A stretch of DNA of 64,000 nucleotides from Psychroflexus halocasei (GCF_900107595.1 NZ_FNQF01000004.1:124001-188000), one strand, 5' to 3'. Positions 37,018-46,015 are shown, numbered from the stretch's first letter. A program made the numbers and translations. Notes: generated from the letters alone by a model not told the origin.

Positions 37018-38263
37018 TATATTTTCGGATTAAAGGTTCTTCATCCAAGAGATTATCGGGTGTAAAAACTGGTGATACTTTTTCAGAGAAATCAATAATA
37101 TCAACAAAAAGACTTCTCATTAATATAATCGCTTCTGGAATTTGATTAACAACGTAGCTAAAGAGCTTAACAGGTCGGTAAGGGACATCTCCATAACCAT
37201 CTTCATCTAAATCATAGCCTGTATATTCGCTCCAGTAATTTTGATGAAAGCGATTGGTGTTCAATCGACTGTTAAAACTCACATCAAAAGAATTATATAG
37301 AAAGTTATTGAGTGTAAAAATGTTATCGTAACAAGCACCCAATACTTTAATTGCTGTTCCGTTGTCCTTAAAATCGTTCTTGGTGTATGTAATTCTGTTT
37401 GAACCTTCAACATTAATTCCTGTTGTGTTTTCTTCAAAAATATTACTTTCAATGGTGGCATCATTAATTTCTTTTAAAAGAAGTCCGTAGGCTGCTGTTC
37501 CCCAATTGTATTTAAATTCATTTCTGATCATTTCAATTCTTTTGGAAAACATCACTGCGACACCTGCACCGTTATTTTCAAAGATATTATGTTGATAAAC
37601 ATCATCATTTGAGAACATGAAATGCAAGCCGTATCTTAAATTATCAATGCTTTTATTATTAGAAATAACACAATCATCAGCAAATTCTAAATAAATACCA
37701 TCTCTCACTTTTTGAATGAGATTGTCTTCAATTTTTACGTTTTTAGAATACCATAAATGTATGCCGTTTCCTGAATTGTGTTCATTAACTGCATCGCCAA
37801 GGATGTTGTTATTCCTGATTGTTCCGTGATGTGATTTTTCTAAATATATACCGAAAAATATTTTTCTCAACTCTAAGTTTTGAATAAGAAAATTTTTAGC
37901 ACGACTTAAGCGTATTGCTGCAAAATCGGATGTGTAACTTGAGCCAACATTGATGAGCTTAAGACCATCAATTGTGACAGAATCAGCAAATACCTGAAAA
38001 ATATCTCCTTTATTTTCTCCATCAACTATTGGTAAGTTTTCACCAATAAGCGTGATAGGTTTATCAATGATGATTTTGTGTTCTTTATAAACACCTTCTT
38101 TCACAATAATTTTGTCTCCAGGTTTGGCTTGAGAAATCGCATCAGAAATTGATCTAGTTTCACAAGTCTGGCACACCTCAATATCTTGAGCATTGAATGA
38201 TTGCGTGAACAATAAAAAAATGCTCAAGAAAGAAGTGATTTTTATAAAAAATTTTGAAAACAT
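37010..38263 (-). CDS. nosD: NosD nitrous oxide reductase maturation protein
   Basis: Periplasmic right-handed beta-helix protein required for assembling the CuZ site of NosZ. Signal peptide ITSFLSIFLLFTQSFNAQ, then PbH1-type repeats (residues about 90-330: FLIQNLELRKIFFGIYLEKS, HGTIRNNNIL, CVISNNKSIDN) and the end segment NYWSEYTGYDLDEDGYGD that is typical of NosD. ATG at 38263 (417 residues) is preferred; an upstream ATG adds ten non-signal-like residues. A CQTCE pair just after the signal may bind copper. Confidence 0.94.
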   Translation of the reverse strand: MFSKFFIKITSFLSIFLLFTQSFNAQDIEVCQTCETRSISDAISQAKPGDKIIVKEGVYKEHKIIIDKPITLIGENLPIVDGENKGDIFQVFADSVTIDGLKLINVGSSYTSDFAAIRLSRAKNFLIQNLELRKIFFGIYLEKSHHGTIRNNNILGDAVNEHNSGNGIHLWYSKNVKIEDNLIQKVRDGIYLEFADDCVISNNKSIDNLRYGLHFMFSNDDVYQHNIFENNGAGVAVMFSKRIEMIRNEFKYNWGTAAYGLLLKEINDATIESNIFEENTTGINVEGSNRITYTKNDFKDNGTAIKVLGACYDNIFTLNNFLYNSFDVSFNSRLNTNRFHQNYWSEYTGYDLDEDGYGDVPYRPVKLFSYVVNQIPEAIILMRSLFVDIIDFSEKVSPVFTPDNLLDEEPLIRKYND

Positions 38264-38302
38264 AGATTCAAAAAATAAGTGTATGTAAAACAATAGCTAA
38301 GC

Positions 38303-38731
38303 TTAGTTTGCTTGCTGTTTAAGCAATTCTTCCCAAGTGTAAAGCTCACCGTCTTTATCGGCTTGAACTTTTTCTGCATCAACCTTAGTGGGGAAAGCAG
38401 TGATATACTCACCCATCGGACTTGGTATATTTTCACTGATCAAAAATGTTGCTTGCTCAGCTCTGATAAGTTCCTCTGGCTTTAGGTAGTGATTTGTAAA
38501 AAACATATCGACTTTTTCTTTTGTCATATCGTCTTTGAAGTTAATCATGCATTCTATAGCATCAAATTTGTAAACCTTTCCTTTTTGGGTTACAATTTCG
38601 GCACCATGAATTTTATCAACGATATTCATTCTGCAAAAGTCACATGCATCACTTCCGTAAACAATTGGTTTTTTCTCATTTGTGCAGCTGCTTAAAGCAA
38701 GAATAATCAATAAAGTGAAAACATTTTTCAT
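38303..38731 (-). CDS. nosL: NosL copper chaperone lipoprotein
   Basis: Outer- or inner-membrane lipoprotein of 142 residues that delivers Cu(I) to apo-NosZ. Lipobox LALSSCTNEKK (C16), the copper motif CDFCRMNIV near residue 35, and the NosL pattern GKVYKFDAIECMINF are present. It starts 3 bases after the stop of the NosB-like gene and lies 39 bases ahead of nosD. Confidence 0.95.
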   Translation of the reverse strand: MKNVFTLLIILALSSCTNEKKPIVYGSDACDFCRMNIVDKIHGAEIVTQKGKVYKFDAIECMINFKDDMTKEKVDMFFTNHYLKPEELIRAEQATFLISENIPSPMGEYITAFPTKVDAEKVQADKDGELYTWEELLKQQAN

Positions 38732-38734
38732 AGC

Positions 38735-39343
38735 TTATTTTTTATTTGTTTTGAATCCTACTAAATAGGCAATAAAGGTTAAAAACATTCCTATTGTTAA
38801 AAATATACCTCCTGTACCAGGATAAGAGATTGCTGTAAAGTTAAGAATATCTCTTGAGCCTAAAAGTGGTGGCTTATAGCTAAATGGTGTTCCATCTGGT
38901 TCAGTCACTTTGATGATTGCATTCGGATCTAGATTTGAACCATAATCAGTCATCCATGCATTAAAATCAAACATACCTAAGACGCCTAAAACTGTCATTA
39001 AAATTAGCCAATATAAGAACCAATTATGTGATATTTTTCCTATAAATCCTAGAAACCCGACAATGATTCCTAAAATTGCCATACCTCCTACAACTATAGG
39101 AAAAACACTAAACTCCCACATTTCGTGAGCTTTAGGTAAAGTTTGCATTCCGATATAATGGTTTAAACCATCAATATTTTGTAAATCAAATTCAGTAAAT
39201 CCTTGAAGCCCATTTAAATGAATAAACATTCCTAATCCGTCTGGGTATTGTGGTGCTTCAAGTTCAACAACCCATAAAGGATAAATGAATAAGCTCAATA
39301 ATAAAGCAGAGCCTATTATCATTATTGTACTAGCAGTTTTCAT
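38735..39343 (-). CDS. nosB: NosB-like membrane protein of the nos operon
   Basis: Protein of 202 residues with about four membrane helices (about 7-25, 83-105, 110-127 and 178-197) and a conserved-looking loop LWVVELEAPQYPDGLGM and LNHYIGMQTLPKAHEMWEF. Clade II nos clusters carry a membrane gene, nosB, right after nosZ; position and topology fit that gene. Identity as NosB is inferred from context and remembered motifs such as HYIGM. It is thought to take part in electron transfer or NosZ maturation, without biochemical proof. Confidence 0.7.
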   Translation of the reverse strand: MKTASTIMIIGSALLLSLFIYPLWVVELEAPQYPDGLGMFIHLNGLQGFTEFDLQNIDGLNHYIGMQTLPKAHEMWEFSVFPIVVGGMAILGIIVGFLGFIGKISHNWFLYWLILMTVLGVLGMFDFNAWMTDYGSNLDPNAIIKVTEPDGTPFSYKPPLLGSRDILNFTAISYPGTGGIFLTIGMFLTFIAYLVGFKTNKK

Positions 39344-39362
39344 ACTTCTCTAGTTTAGTAAT

Positions 39363-39394
39363 AAAGGCGAGCAATGTGAATCGACTCGCCCTTT
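39363..39394 (-). promoter_or_regulatory. Intergenic hairpin between nosZ and nosB-like gene
   Basis: On the minus strand GGCGAG pairs with CTCGCC (plus flanking AAAG/CTTT) around a 13-base loop, followed by TTTATTA. It may be a partial terminator or an mRNA-stabilising stem that makes nosZ more abundant than the maturation genes. Confidence 0.55.
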
Positions 39395-39420
39395 GATAAT
39401 TAAAATTCAGTGATCAGGTG

Positions 39421-41379
39421 TTATTCTTCACCTAGAGACCAGCTTAACTCAATATCAGAATCTGCTGGAGAAACTCTTATATAACCTTGCATTTCTTGGT
39501 GAAGTGCAGAGCAGAAGTCAGTACAATAGAATGGCCATACACCCACTCTATCTGGCTCCCATGTCGTTGTTTTTGTTTGACCTGGCATAATTAATAACTC
39601 TGAGTTATTTTGCCCTATCATTGCAAATCCGTGAGGGACATCAAAGTCTTGCTCTAAGTTAGTGATATGGAAGTATACTTTGTCACCGACTTTGATTCCT
39701 TCTATATTATCTGGATTAAAGTGGCTACGAATTGTTGACATGTAAACATGAACTGTTTTACCATCTCTTACAACTTTTGTTTCACCTTCATTCTTCACAG
39801 CATAAGGATGTTCATTCTCGTCAAGTCTATAAATTTTTCTTGAGTTTGGCGCAACCTTATCTGCTTTAATCGCAGCTGCATAGTGAGGTTCACCGTGCGT
39901 TGGGAAGTCAGAAATTAACTCCATCTTATCTCCACTAATGTCATAAAGCTGTGCTGAATGCTCAAGTTCTGGACCCACTGGTAAGTAACGGTCTTTTGTA
40001 ATCTTGTTCATCGCAAACATATATTTACCATCTGGCTTACGTGAGTTACCTCCAGGAATTGTAAGGTGACCAACAGAGTAGTAAGTTGGTTTTCTGTCTT
40101 TAATTTCCCATGAACCTAACTCCCATTTCACAACTTCAGAAGTAATAAAGAATGTTGTATAAGCATTTCCTTTATCATCAAACTCAGTGTGTAGTGGCCC
40201 TAAACCTGGATTTTCAACAACACCGGCTAATGTTTCATCAAAGTTTAAGATAGGAATACCATAAGCTTCACCATCAAAACTTTCATTTTCAATTGCCTTA
40301 ATCATTTTAGGGAATGAGTGAACAGTTAAGTTAGCTGATAATTTACCATTACCAACAATATATTGTCCGTCAGGAGATATATCACAACCGTGTGGTGATT
40401 TTGGTGTTGGTAAAAAGAATACTGCACCAGGTACATCAGAAGGATTCACGATTCTAACCTCTTTTTTCATTTCAGATTTTCCGACATGAGTATGGTGATC
40501 ATAAGTGTTATGTGCATATTCAGCTGGCATCATTTCGCCTCCGCCATTTGCAACATACTCCTCAATTTTCTTCCAGTTAACAGCTGCAATAAAGTCTTTG
40601 TCATTTTGTGATGCATTAACCTCTAATAATGTGCTTGCTTCTTCTGTATTATAAGTTGTAAAGAAGAACCATCCGTGAGACTGACCACGACCAGGGTGAG
40701 ATAAATCATAGTTAAAACCAGGCATCATTAATTGGAAATTGATATCCATTGCACCAGTTTCTTGATCTACTTTAATAAATGATAAAGCACCTTTAAATTT
40801 TCCTTTATAGTCTTTAATGCTGATGTCTTGTTGTGGAAATGGAACCGAGAAACGTGTTCCTGCAACAACATATTCAGTGTTTTCTGTTACAAAAGATGAA
40901 CTGTGGTTACCTGCACTGTTTGGCACCTCGATAACCTCAACAGTTTCAAAAGTTTCTAGATCAACACGTGCGATACGCGGTGTGTTGTTTTCGTTGACAA
41001 AAACCCAACGTCCATCAGTTACACCATCTGTTTGAGAAATATCAGGGTGGTGTAAATCTCCCCAAGGAATAAATCCATGTGAAGTGTTTAACATTGCTTT
41101 TGTTTCTTCAGAATAACCATACCCAGAAGTTGGGAATTGGCTAAAAACTGGGATTTCTTTAAACATTCTTCCTGAGGGTAAACCGTAAACCAATAGGTTA
41201 CCGCTATAGCCTCCAGAAATAAATGCATAATAATCATCGTGCTCACCTGGAGCGACGTAAACTTGCTCAGCATGGCTCTTATTTAAAGCGCCATTGCTTC
41301 CGCTTTTTTTCTCTGATTTACCACAACTTACTGCGAAGAAAATTGATAGTAAACCGATTCCTAAATTTTTTAAGTTCAT
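39421..41379 (-). CDS. nosZ: Nitrous oxide reductase, clade II, lipoprotein type
   Basis: Reduces N2O to N2, the last step of denitrification. The 652 residues begin with a Sec/lipoprotein signal (LLSIFFAVSCGKS, lipid cysteine at 19) instead of the twin-arginine signal of classical NosZ, a mark of clade II. The beta-propeller CuZ domain shows GDLHHPDIS (H110, H111) and YDHHTHVGKS; the C-terminal cupredoxin CuA domain has CxxxCxxxHxxM in CTDFCSALHQEM (C619, C623, H627, M630). Membrane anchoring on the periplasmic face is expected. A 25-base gap follows the cytochrome c gene upstream. Confidence 0.97.
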   Translation of the reverse strand: MNLKNLGIGLLSIFFAVSCGKSEKKSGSNGALNKSHAEQVYVAPGEHDDYYAFISGGYSGNLLVYGLPSGRMFKEIPVFSQFPTSGYGYSEETKAMLNTSHGFIPWGDLHHPDISQTDGVTDGRWVFVNENNTPRIARVDLETFETVEVIEVPNSAGNHSSSFVTENTEYVVAGTRFSVPFPQQDISIKDYKGKFKGALSFIKVDQETGAMDINFQLMMPGFNYDLSHPGRGQSHGWFFFTTYNTEEASTLLEVNASQNDKDFIAAVNWKKIEEYVANGGGEMMPAEYAHNTYDHHTHVGKSEMKKEVRIVNPSDVPGAVFFLPTPKSPHGCDISPDGQYIVGNGKLSANLTVHSFPKMIKAIENESFDGEAYGIPILNFDETLAGVVENPGLGPLHTEFDDKGNAYTTFFITSEVVKWELGSWEIKDRKPTYYSVGHLTIPGGNSRKPDGKYMFAMNKITKDRYLPVGPELEHSAQLYDISGDKMELISDFPTHGEPHYAAAIKADKVAPNSRKIYRLDENEHPYAVKNEGETKVVRDGKTVHVYMSTIRSHFNPDNIEGIKVGDKVYFHITNLEQDFDVPHGFAMIGQNNSELLIMPGQTKTTTWEPDRVGVWPFYCTDFCSALHQEMQGYIRVSPADSDIELSWSLGEE

Positions 41380-41404
41380 ACTGTGTTAGGATTAAATTAT
41401 GTTA

Positions 41405-41914
41405 CTATAGTGTTCGGAAGTATTCTAATACAGATCTTGCTTCTTCCTCAGTAAGACCTTGATTTGCCATTGGCGAACCATTAAACTCCATTAATAAATC
41501 TTTAGCTAATGGATCTTTACGAACCATTTCTTCAGGATTTAAGATCATATTCATCACCCATTCAGGTGCACGTCTGTCTAAAATACCTGTTGGTGCTGGA
41601 CCGATAAAACGTTTATCGATTTTATGACAAGCTGTACACATTTTGTCATATACTGCTTTACCGTTATCAGCCATCTCTTGATTGACATCATCAGCCAAGT
41701 CAACATTTTTAATTGGGCCTACACCTTTGTTATCAAGCACAACTCTTTCAGAGGCTTTTACCTTTTTAGTGTCTGACTTTTTACTTTCTTTTTTTGTTGT
41801 TTTTTTCAAACTTACTTTGTTGTCTTTTTCAGACTCTTTCTGAGGCTCACCACCACAGTTAACAAGGAAGATTGAAAGCATCAATACAAATGCTAAATTC
41901 AAATAATTCTTCAT
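41405..41914 (-). CDS. Cytochrome c lipoprotein, likely NosZ electron donor
   Basis: Monoheme cytochrome c of 169 residues with lipoprotein signal (LMLSIFLVNCGGEP) and a lysine-rich linker. The heme site is CTACHKID, and a candidate axial methionine is in GSPMANQGLTEEEA. ATG at 41914 is chosen because the signal peptide follows at once. It is the first gene of the nos operon, 25 bases before nosZ, so it very likely passes electrons to the CuA site. Similar to NosC-type cytochromes; the exact subgroup was not checked. Confidence 0.92.
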   Translation of the reverse strand: MKNYLNLAFVLMLSIFLVNCGGEPQKESEKDNKVSLKKTTKKESKKSDTKKVKASERVVLDNKGVGPIKNVDLADDVNQEMADNGKAVYDKMCTACHKIDKRFIGPAPTGILDRRAPEWVMNMILNPEEMVRKDPLAKDLLMEFNGSPMANQGLTEEEARSVLEYFRTL

Positions 41915-41970
41915 GTTTTTGATTTTTAGATTAACACAGTACAAACTTAATAAGACTAATCTATGTAAAA

Positions 41971-41986
41971 TATGACAAAAGTCATA
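41971..41986. promoter_or_regulatory. Inverted repeat between nos operon and Rrf2 gene
   Basis: TATGAC-AAAA-GTCATA is a perfect 6-4-6 dyad, flanked on both sides by the direct repeat AAGACTAAT (41952-41960 and 41990-41998). It lies in the divergent promoter region and could bind a Crp/Fnr-type regulator. Confidence 0.6.
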
Positions 41987-41991
41987 ATAAA

Positions 41992-42003
41992 GACTAATAA
42001 GTC
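41992..42003. promoter_or_regulatory. Second dyad, possible Rrf2 operator
   Basis: GACT-AATA-AGTC is a perfect 4-4-4 dyad overlapping the second AAGACTAAT repeat. It sits where the -33 element of the Rrf2 promoter would be, as expected for an autoregulatory or activator site. Confidence 0.45.
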
Positions 42004-42017
42004 CTGATTAAATATTA

Positions 42018-42025
42018 TATATTTG
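42018..42025 (+). promoter_or_regulatory. -7 element of the Rrf2 gene (TATATTTG)
   Basis: Full match to TAnnTTTG, 19 bases before the ATG. No TTTG is found at -33; the dyad at 41992 occupies that position. Confidence 0.6.
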
Positions 42026-42044
42026 CAATGTAAATAATTTCATT

Positions 42045-42479
42045 ATGTTTTCAAAGGCTTGTGAATACGGAATTAAAGCTGCTGTGTTTATTACTCAACA
42101 AAGTATTGTCAATAAACGAGTTAGTCTTGGCGATATCTCCGATAATATTGACAGCCCTAAAGCATTTACCGCTAAAGTCTTACAGATACTCACAAGAGAA
42201 AATATCATACAAAGCTTAAGAGGTGCACATGGAGGCTTTTACATATCTGAAACAAAATATAATAATGTTAAACTTAAAGATATCGTTTATGCAATTGATG
42301 GAGACAAGATCTATAATGGATGCGCTTTAGGATTTAAAAAATGTAACAAAAATAGACCCTGCCCTATGCATTATCAGTTCAAATCAATCAGAGATGATCT
42401 GAAATCAGTTCTAAGTACAACAAGTCTCCATGATTTAGCCACTGATGTAGAGGTGGGTATTTCATATTTAAAACTTTAA
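42045..42479 (+). CDS. Rrf2-family regulator, NsrR-like
   Basis: Winged-helix regulator of 144 residues: MFSKACEYGIKAAVFITQQ with the recognition region SPKAFTAKVLQILTRENIIQ and the wing RGAHGGFYISE. Three cysteines in GCALGFKKCNKNRPCPMH could hold an Fe-S cluster, as in NsrR (NO) or IscR/RsrR-type sensors. It is divergent from the nos operon and directly upstream of ric, so NO control of both is the likely role. An iron- or redox-sensing role remains possible. Confidence 0.88.
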   Translation: MFSKACEYGIKAAVFITQQSIVNKRVSLGDISDNIDSPKAFTAKVLQILTRENIIQSLRGAHGGFYISETKYNNVKLKDIVYAIDGDKIYNGCALGFKKCNKNRPCPMHYQFKSIRDDLKSVLSTTSLHDLATDVEVGISYLKL

Positions 42480-42535
42480 AAATTAAAAAAAAATTTAATT
42501 ATAAACCGGACAATTTTATCTTAAATACAAAAATT

Positions 42536-43267
42536 ATGACACAATTACTTCAAAAACAGATCGGCGAACTCGTCGCACAAGACTATAGAACTGCGGCTAT
42601 CTTTTCAAATTACGGAATAGATTTCTGCTGTAAAGGAAATAGACAAATCGATGAAGTTTGCACAAAAAAGAAAATCAATGCAGAAAAAATAGAAGCTGAA
42701 CTTGATGCGATTTTAAACGCTAAATCAACTGGAGAGCCTGACTTTAAACAATGGCCATTAGACTTATTAGCTGATTATGTTGAAAAAACGCATCACCGCT
42801 ATGTTGAAAGCAAATCACAACCTTTACTTCAATTTTTAGATAAGCTTTGTAAAGTGCATGGAGAGAGACATCCTGAGCTTTTTAAAATCAATACTGCTTT
42901 TAAAGAATTAGCTCAAGAACTAGCTTCACACATGAAGAAAGAAGAACTTATCCTCTTCCCTTTCATTAAAAAATTGGTTCAGGCTGAATTGACTAATAAA
43001 GAAATTGAAAAACCTCACTTTGGAAGTGTTGAAAACCCTATCGACATGATGGAGCACGAGCATGAAACTGCTGGAGATTTACTCCGCATCATCGAAAATG
43101 AGACAAGCGGTTACCAACCACCAGCTGATGCTTGTAACACATACCGCGTCACTTACGCGATGCTAAAAGAATTTGAAGAGGATTTGCATAAACACATCCA
43201 TCTTGAAAATAACATTTTGTTTCCAAAATCTATTCAATTAGAAAAAAGACTTAATGTTAGTGTTTGA
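42536..43267 (+). CDS. ric: Iron-sulfur cluster repair di-iron protein
   Basis: Ric (YtfE/ScdA) restores Fe-S clusters damaged by NO or oxidants. The N-terminal ScdA_N domain shows DYRTAAIFSNYGIDFCCKGNR; the C-terminal hemerythrin-like domain supplies ligands in KTHHRYVES, SHMKKEELILFPFIKK, MMEHEHETAGDLLR and HKHIHLENNILFPK. 243 residues, normal length. It lies 56 bases after the Rrf2 gene and probably shares its promoter and control. Confidence 0.95.
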   Translation: MTQLLQKQIGELVAQDYRTAAIFSNYGIDFCCKGNRQIDEVCTKKKINAEKIEAELDAILNAKSTGEPDFKQWPLDLLADYVEKTHHRYVESKSQPLLQFLDKLCKVHGERHPELFKINTAFKELAQELASHMKKEELILFPFIKKLVQAELTNKEIEKPHFGSVENPIDMMEHEHETAGDLLRIIENETSGYQPPADACNTYRVTYAMLKEFEEDLHKHIHLENNILFPKSIQLEKRLNVSV

Positions 43268-43313
43268 TTGATTTGTGGATAACACCACAATGATCATTTG
43301 TTTTATTGTTTGT

Positions 43314-43351
43314 CGCCTTACTGGTTTTCATGAGCTGGTAAGGCGTTTTTA
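43314..43351 (+). terminator. Rho-independent terminator after ric
   Basis: CGCCTTAC pairs with GTAAGGCG around a 16-base loop, followed by TTTTTATT. Confidence 0.88.
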
Positions 43352-43445
43352 TTGTCCTAAAAAAGATTAGTAAAATCTTAATAACTAAAGCAAGTATTGC
43401 TCAATAGATTTAAATAATTTTAGTGAAAATTAAAACAAAATTAAA

Positions 43446-43838
43446 ATGGCAAAAATCACATCAATAGGGACAAACCAAAAATACAAGGTTGATATTAAAT
43501 CAGAAACAGGACACCATATCATTTCAGATGAACCCAAAGATCTCGATGGCGGAAACTTGGGCATGATGCCAACAGAACTTCTAATCGCAGCGCTTGCTGG
43601 ATGCACTGGTGCAACACTAAGAATGTATGCCGATAGAAAAGAATGGCCATTGGAAGATGTCCACACCGATATTGAGTTAATTGAAAATAAATTTAAAGAT
43701 GCCCGCATTATTAAAACATTGCGAGTCACAGGTGATCTCGATGAAAAGCAACGCCAAAGATTATATCAAATCGCAGACAAATGCCCAGTACATAAAATGC
43801 TTGCAAGTGGTTTAGAGATTGAAACAATTACAAAATAA
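43446..43838 (+). CDS. OsmC-family peroxidase-like protein
   Basis: Protein of 130 residues with the two OsmC/YhfA-type cysteines: LAALAGCTGATLRMYADRK and DKCPVHKMLASG. The family reduces organic peroxides or handles persulfides. It starts a plus-strand series that leads into the SoxB-like, DoxX and DsrE genes, which hints at thiol/persulfide chemistry rather than osmotic stress. ATG at 43446. Confidence 0.9.
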   Translation: MAKITSIGTNQKYKVDIKSETGHHIISDEPKDLDGGNLGMMPTELLIAALAGCTGATLRMYADRKEWPLEDVHTDIELIENKFKDARIIKTLRVTGDLDEKQRQRLYQIADKCPVHKMLASGLEIETITK

Positions 43839-43862
43839 GTAAGTCTTATCGATTTGTAACTT

Positions 43863-43905
43863 ATGTCACAGATGTACTCACAGATTAAGTATATTATTGT
43901 GACAT
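43863..43905 (+). promoter_or_regulatory. 8-bp inverted repeat enclosing a start codon
   Basis: ATGTCACA (43863-43870) and TGTGACAT (43898-43905) are perfect inverted repeats 27 bases apart; the 3' arm runs into the ATG of the next gene. It could be a pair of regulator half-sites of the TGTCACA type, or an mRNA stem that hides the start codon. Confidence 0.5.
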
Positions 43906-44287
43906 GATAAAGAACAATGCGACTATAAAAATAATGACAGCTCAACTCATTTTAATGAGTTTGATGCTTATTTTTTCGCATTGTTCTCTTCGTCACACCA
44001 TAGAGGCTAATCTCAATCTTGATAAATCTAATGCCTCAAGTCAACTCAAAATACAAAAAACACAAGCTCAAAAGTGCTGCCGAGTTGATTTTAACAAAAC
44101 AAGAGTTACAAAATCTAAGCCTTATAATCATCAGCAATTTCTTTTTGCAGGCGTACACACTGATTTATCTTTTCAAAAACCTCTTATCATCAAACTTCCT
44201 TTGGTTATTATTGACCGAAAAGTTCCCAAATTACAAGCAGTTCCGCTTTATATTCTGTACCAAAATATGCGATGTTTTATCAGTTAA
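43904..44287 (+). CDS. Small exported or membrane-anchored protein, unknown
   Basis: Protein of 127 residues with one hydrophobic segment (about 11-25, MTAQLILMSLMLIFS) followed by a cysteine (HCSLRH), a CC pair in AQKCCRVDF, and a C-terminal PLYILYQNMRCF. I recognise no family with confidence. The start could be ATG 43904 or the in-frame ATG at 43934. Its place between OsmC and the SoxB-like gene and the cysteines suggest a thiol or metal role, which is a guess. An overlapping frame at 44019-44330 looks less protein-like. Confidence 0.5.
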   Translation: MIKNNATIKIMTAQLILMSLMLIFSHCSLRHTIEANLNLDKSNASSQLKIQKTQAQKCCRVDFNKTRVTKSKPYNHQQFLFAGVHTDLSFQKPLIIKLPLVIIDRKVPKLQAVPLYILYQNMRCFIS

Positions 44288-44377
44288 CTTTTATTTAAAA
44301 GATCAAAAAACTGAATTCATGATGTTATGAGTATAGCATCATTTTAAAAAACATATTTATTTTAGATATAAACAATA

Positions 44378-46015
44378 ATGAAACGTATTTTATTTATGGG
44401 TCTAATAGTAGGCCTGACAATATCTTGTACAACAAAAGCTAATGAAGTACAAGAAAAAGAATCCGATAAGCTAGAAAACGATACGCTTACAATATTACAA
44501 ACAGCAGATATTCACGGACAAATCTTCCCTCATGACGAATTGTTTTGGGAGGATGGTGAAATTAAATTTAAGCGCCTAGGAGGTTTAGCACACGTAAAAA
44601 CACTTTTCGAGACTGAAAGACAAAAAAATCCTGAAGGAACACTCATCATTGATGGTGGCGACCTTATACAAGGGAGTGCTGTGGCAGCCTTATCAAAAGG
44701 CTCAGCTTTTTCTCCAATTATTAAGAATATGAATTATGATTTTCTCATCCCTGGAAATTGGGAAGTTGTTTACGGTAAACAAGTGATGCTTGATGTTCTT
44801 AAAGCTTATAATACTCCCGTCATTGCTGCAAATATGTATGACGATGAAACTGAAGATCATTTATTTCCTCCTTATTTCATCAAAGAAATGAAAGACGTTA
44901 AAATAGGCTTTATTTCATACAACGATCCTGAAATCCCTGTCCGACAAAATCCCTCTTTTAGCCAAGGGATTAAGTTTGATAAGGTGCACGATAATATTAA
45001 GATGTTAATTGACAAACTAAAAGATGAAGAAGGTGTCGATATTCTTTTTGTGGTTTCCCATATCGGTATTAGTAAACAATTTGATTTAGCCAACCACCCA
45101 AGTTTTGAAAGAGTTGACTACTTGCTTGGTAACGACACTCATGAGCGTATTCGTCAACCTTTACAAGGCAAGTATACTAAAATTACTGAGCCTGGTGCTT
45201 TTGCTTCTTTTGTTGGAAAATTGGAACTCATTGTTAATGATGGAAAAATCATAGATGAAAATTATGAGTTAATGGAAGTTGATCCAGAAATATATCCCGC
45301 AGATTCTGAGTTGGTCAAAATCATTGATAAAGCTGTTGCACCTTATGAAAAAGAAACAAAAAAAATTTTAGGCTATACATCTACTCCACTTTATCGATAT
45401 TTCGTTGTTGAAAATCCAATGGACAACTTCATTACAGATGCCATGAGAGAGAAAACAGGTGTTGATATTTCTTTTTCAAATGGCTTTCGTTTTAGCCCTC
45501 CTCTCAATCCTGGAAAAGATGGATTAGCTGAAATTACCAGAGCTTATCTATGGAGCATGCTCCCTGTTAACGAGTATGTAAAAACAGGAAAAGCAACAGG
45601 CCAACAACTGACAGACTGGTTAGAACAGGAATTACATAATGTTTTTGCAGCTAACCCTTCTGAACGTTTTGGTGGCTGGTTAGTTCGTTTTTCAGGTATG
45701 GAACTCAAATTTAATGCACAAAAACCAAAAGGAGAACGCATCGTTTCCATCACTGTTGGTGGTGAACCTCTCAGACTTGATAAAGAATATAGCATTTCAG
45801 CTTGTCGTCGTGAGGGAGAGCCTGACCATATGATGTGCCGCATGCCAAATGCAATCAATCCTGTTATTCATGACTATACTGTTCACGATGTTTTGGCTGA
45901 ACATTTAAAAGAAAAAGGAACGATAGCACCTCGAATTGATGGACGCTCACAAGCCTTGGATTTAGGCGAGAATGTTCTTTCTCAACTGCCAGGAACGAAT
46001 TATCAATTTCATTAA
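44378..46015 (+). CDS. SoxB-like metallophosphatase / 5'-nucleotidase family lipoprotein
   Basis: Exported 545-residue protein with lipobox (LTISCTTK, C17), a metallophosphatase domain (QTADIHGQI with D44 and H46; IDGGDLIQGS with D95) and a 5'-nucleotidase C-terminal domain (from about residue 340, PMDNFITDAMREKTGVDISF). The usual GNHE motif reads GNWEVVYG (N127-W128-E129). A tryptophan in this place is a feature I associate with SoxB, the dimanganese thiosulfohydrolase. With DoxX and DsrE genes directly downstream, a sulfur-compound hydrolase is plausible; 5'-nucleotidase is the default alternative. The ATG follows a 90-base spacer. Confidence 0.8.
   Translation: MKRILFMGLIVGLTISCTTKANEVQEKESDKLENDTLTILQTADIHGQIFPHDELFWEDGEIKFKRLGGLAHVKTLFETERQKNPEGTLIIDGGDLIQGSAVAALSKGSAFSPIIKNMNYDFLIPGNWEVVYGKQVMLDVLKAYNTPVIAANMYDDETEDHLFPPYFIKEMKDVKIGFISYNDPEIPVRQNPSFSQGIKFDKVHDNIKMLIDKLKDEEGVDILFVVSHIGISKQFDLANHPSFERVDYLLGNDTHERIRQPLQGKYTKITEPGAFASFVGKLELIVNDGKIIDENYELMEVDPEIYPADSELVKIIDKAVAPYEKETKKILGYTSTPLYRYFVVENPMDNFITDAMREKTGVDISFSNGFRFSPPLNPGKDGLAEITRAYLWSMLPVNEYVKTGKATGQQLTDWLEQELHNVFAANPSERFGGWLVRFSGMELKFNAQKPKGERIVSITVGGEPLRLDKEYSISACRREGEPDHMMCRMPNAINPVIHDYTVHDVLAEHLKEKGTIAPRIDGRSQALDLGENVLSQLPGTNYQFH

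Noticed and set aside
44019-44330. Second plus-strand frame overlapping the small gene at 43904
   Set aside because: It has no signal or plausible start context. The 43904 frame has a hydrophobic N-terminus, cysteines and a PLYILY end more like real proteins, although neither is certain.
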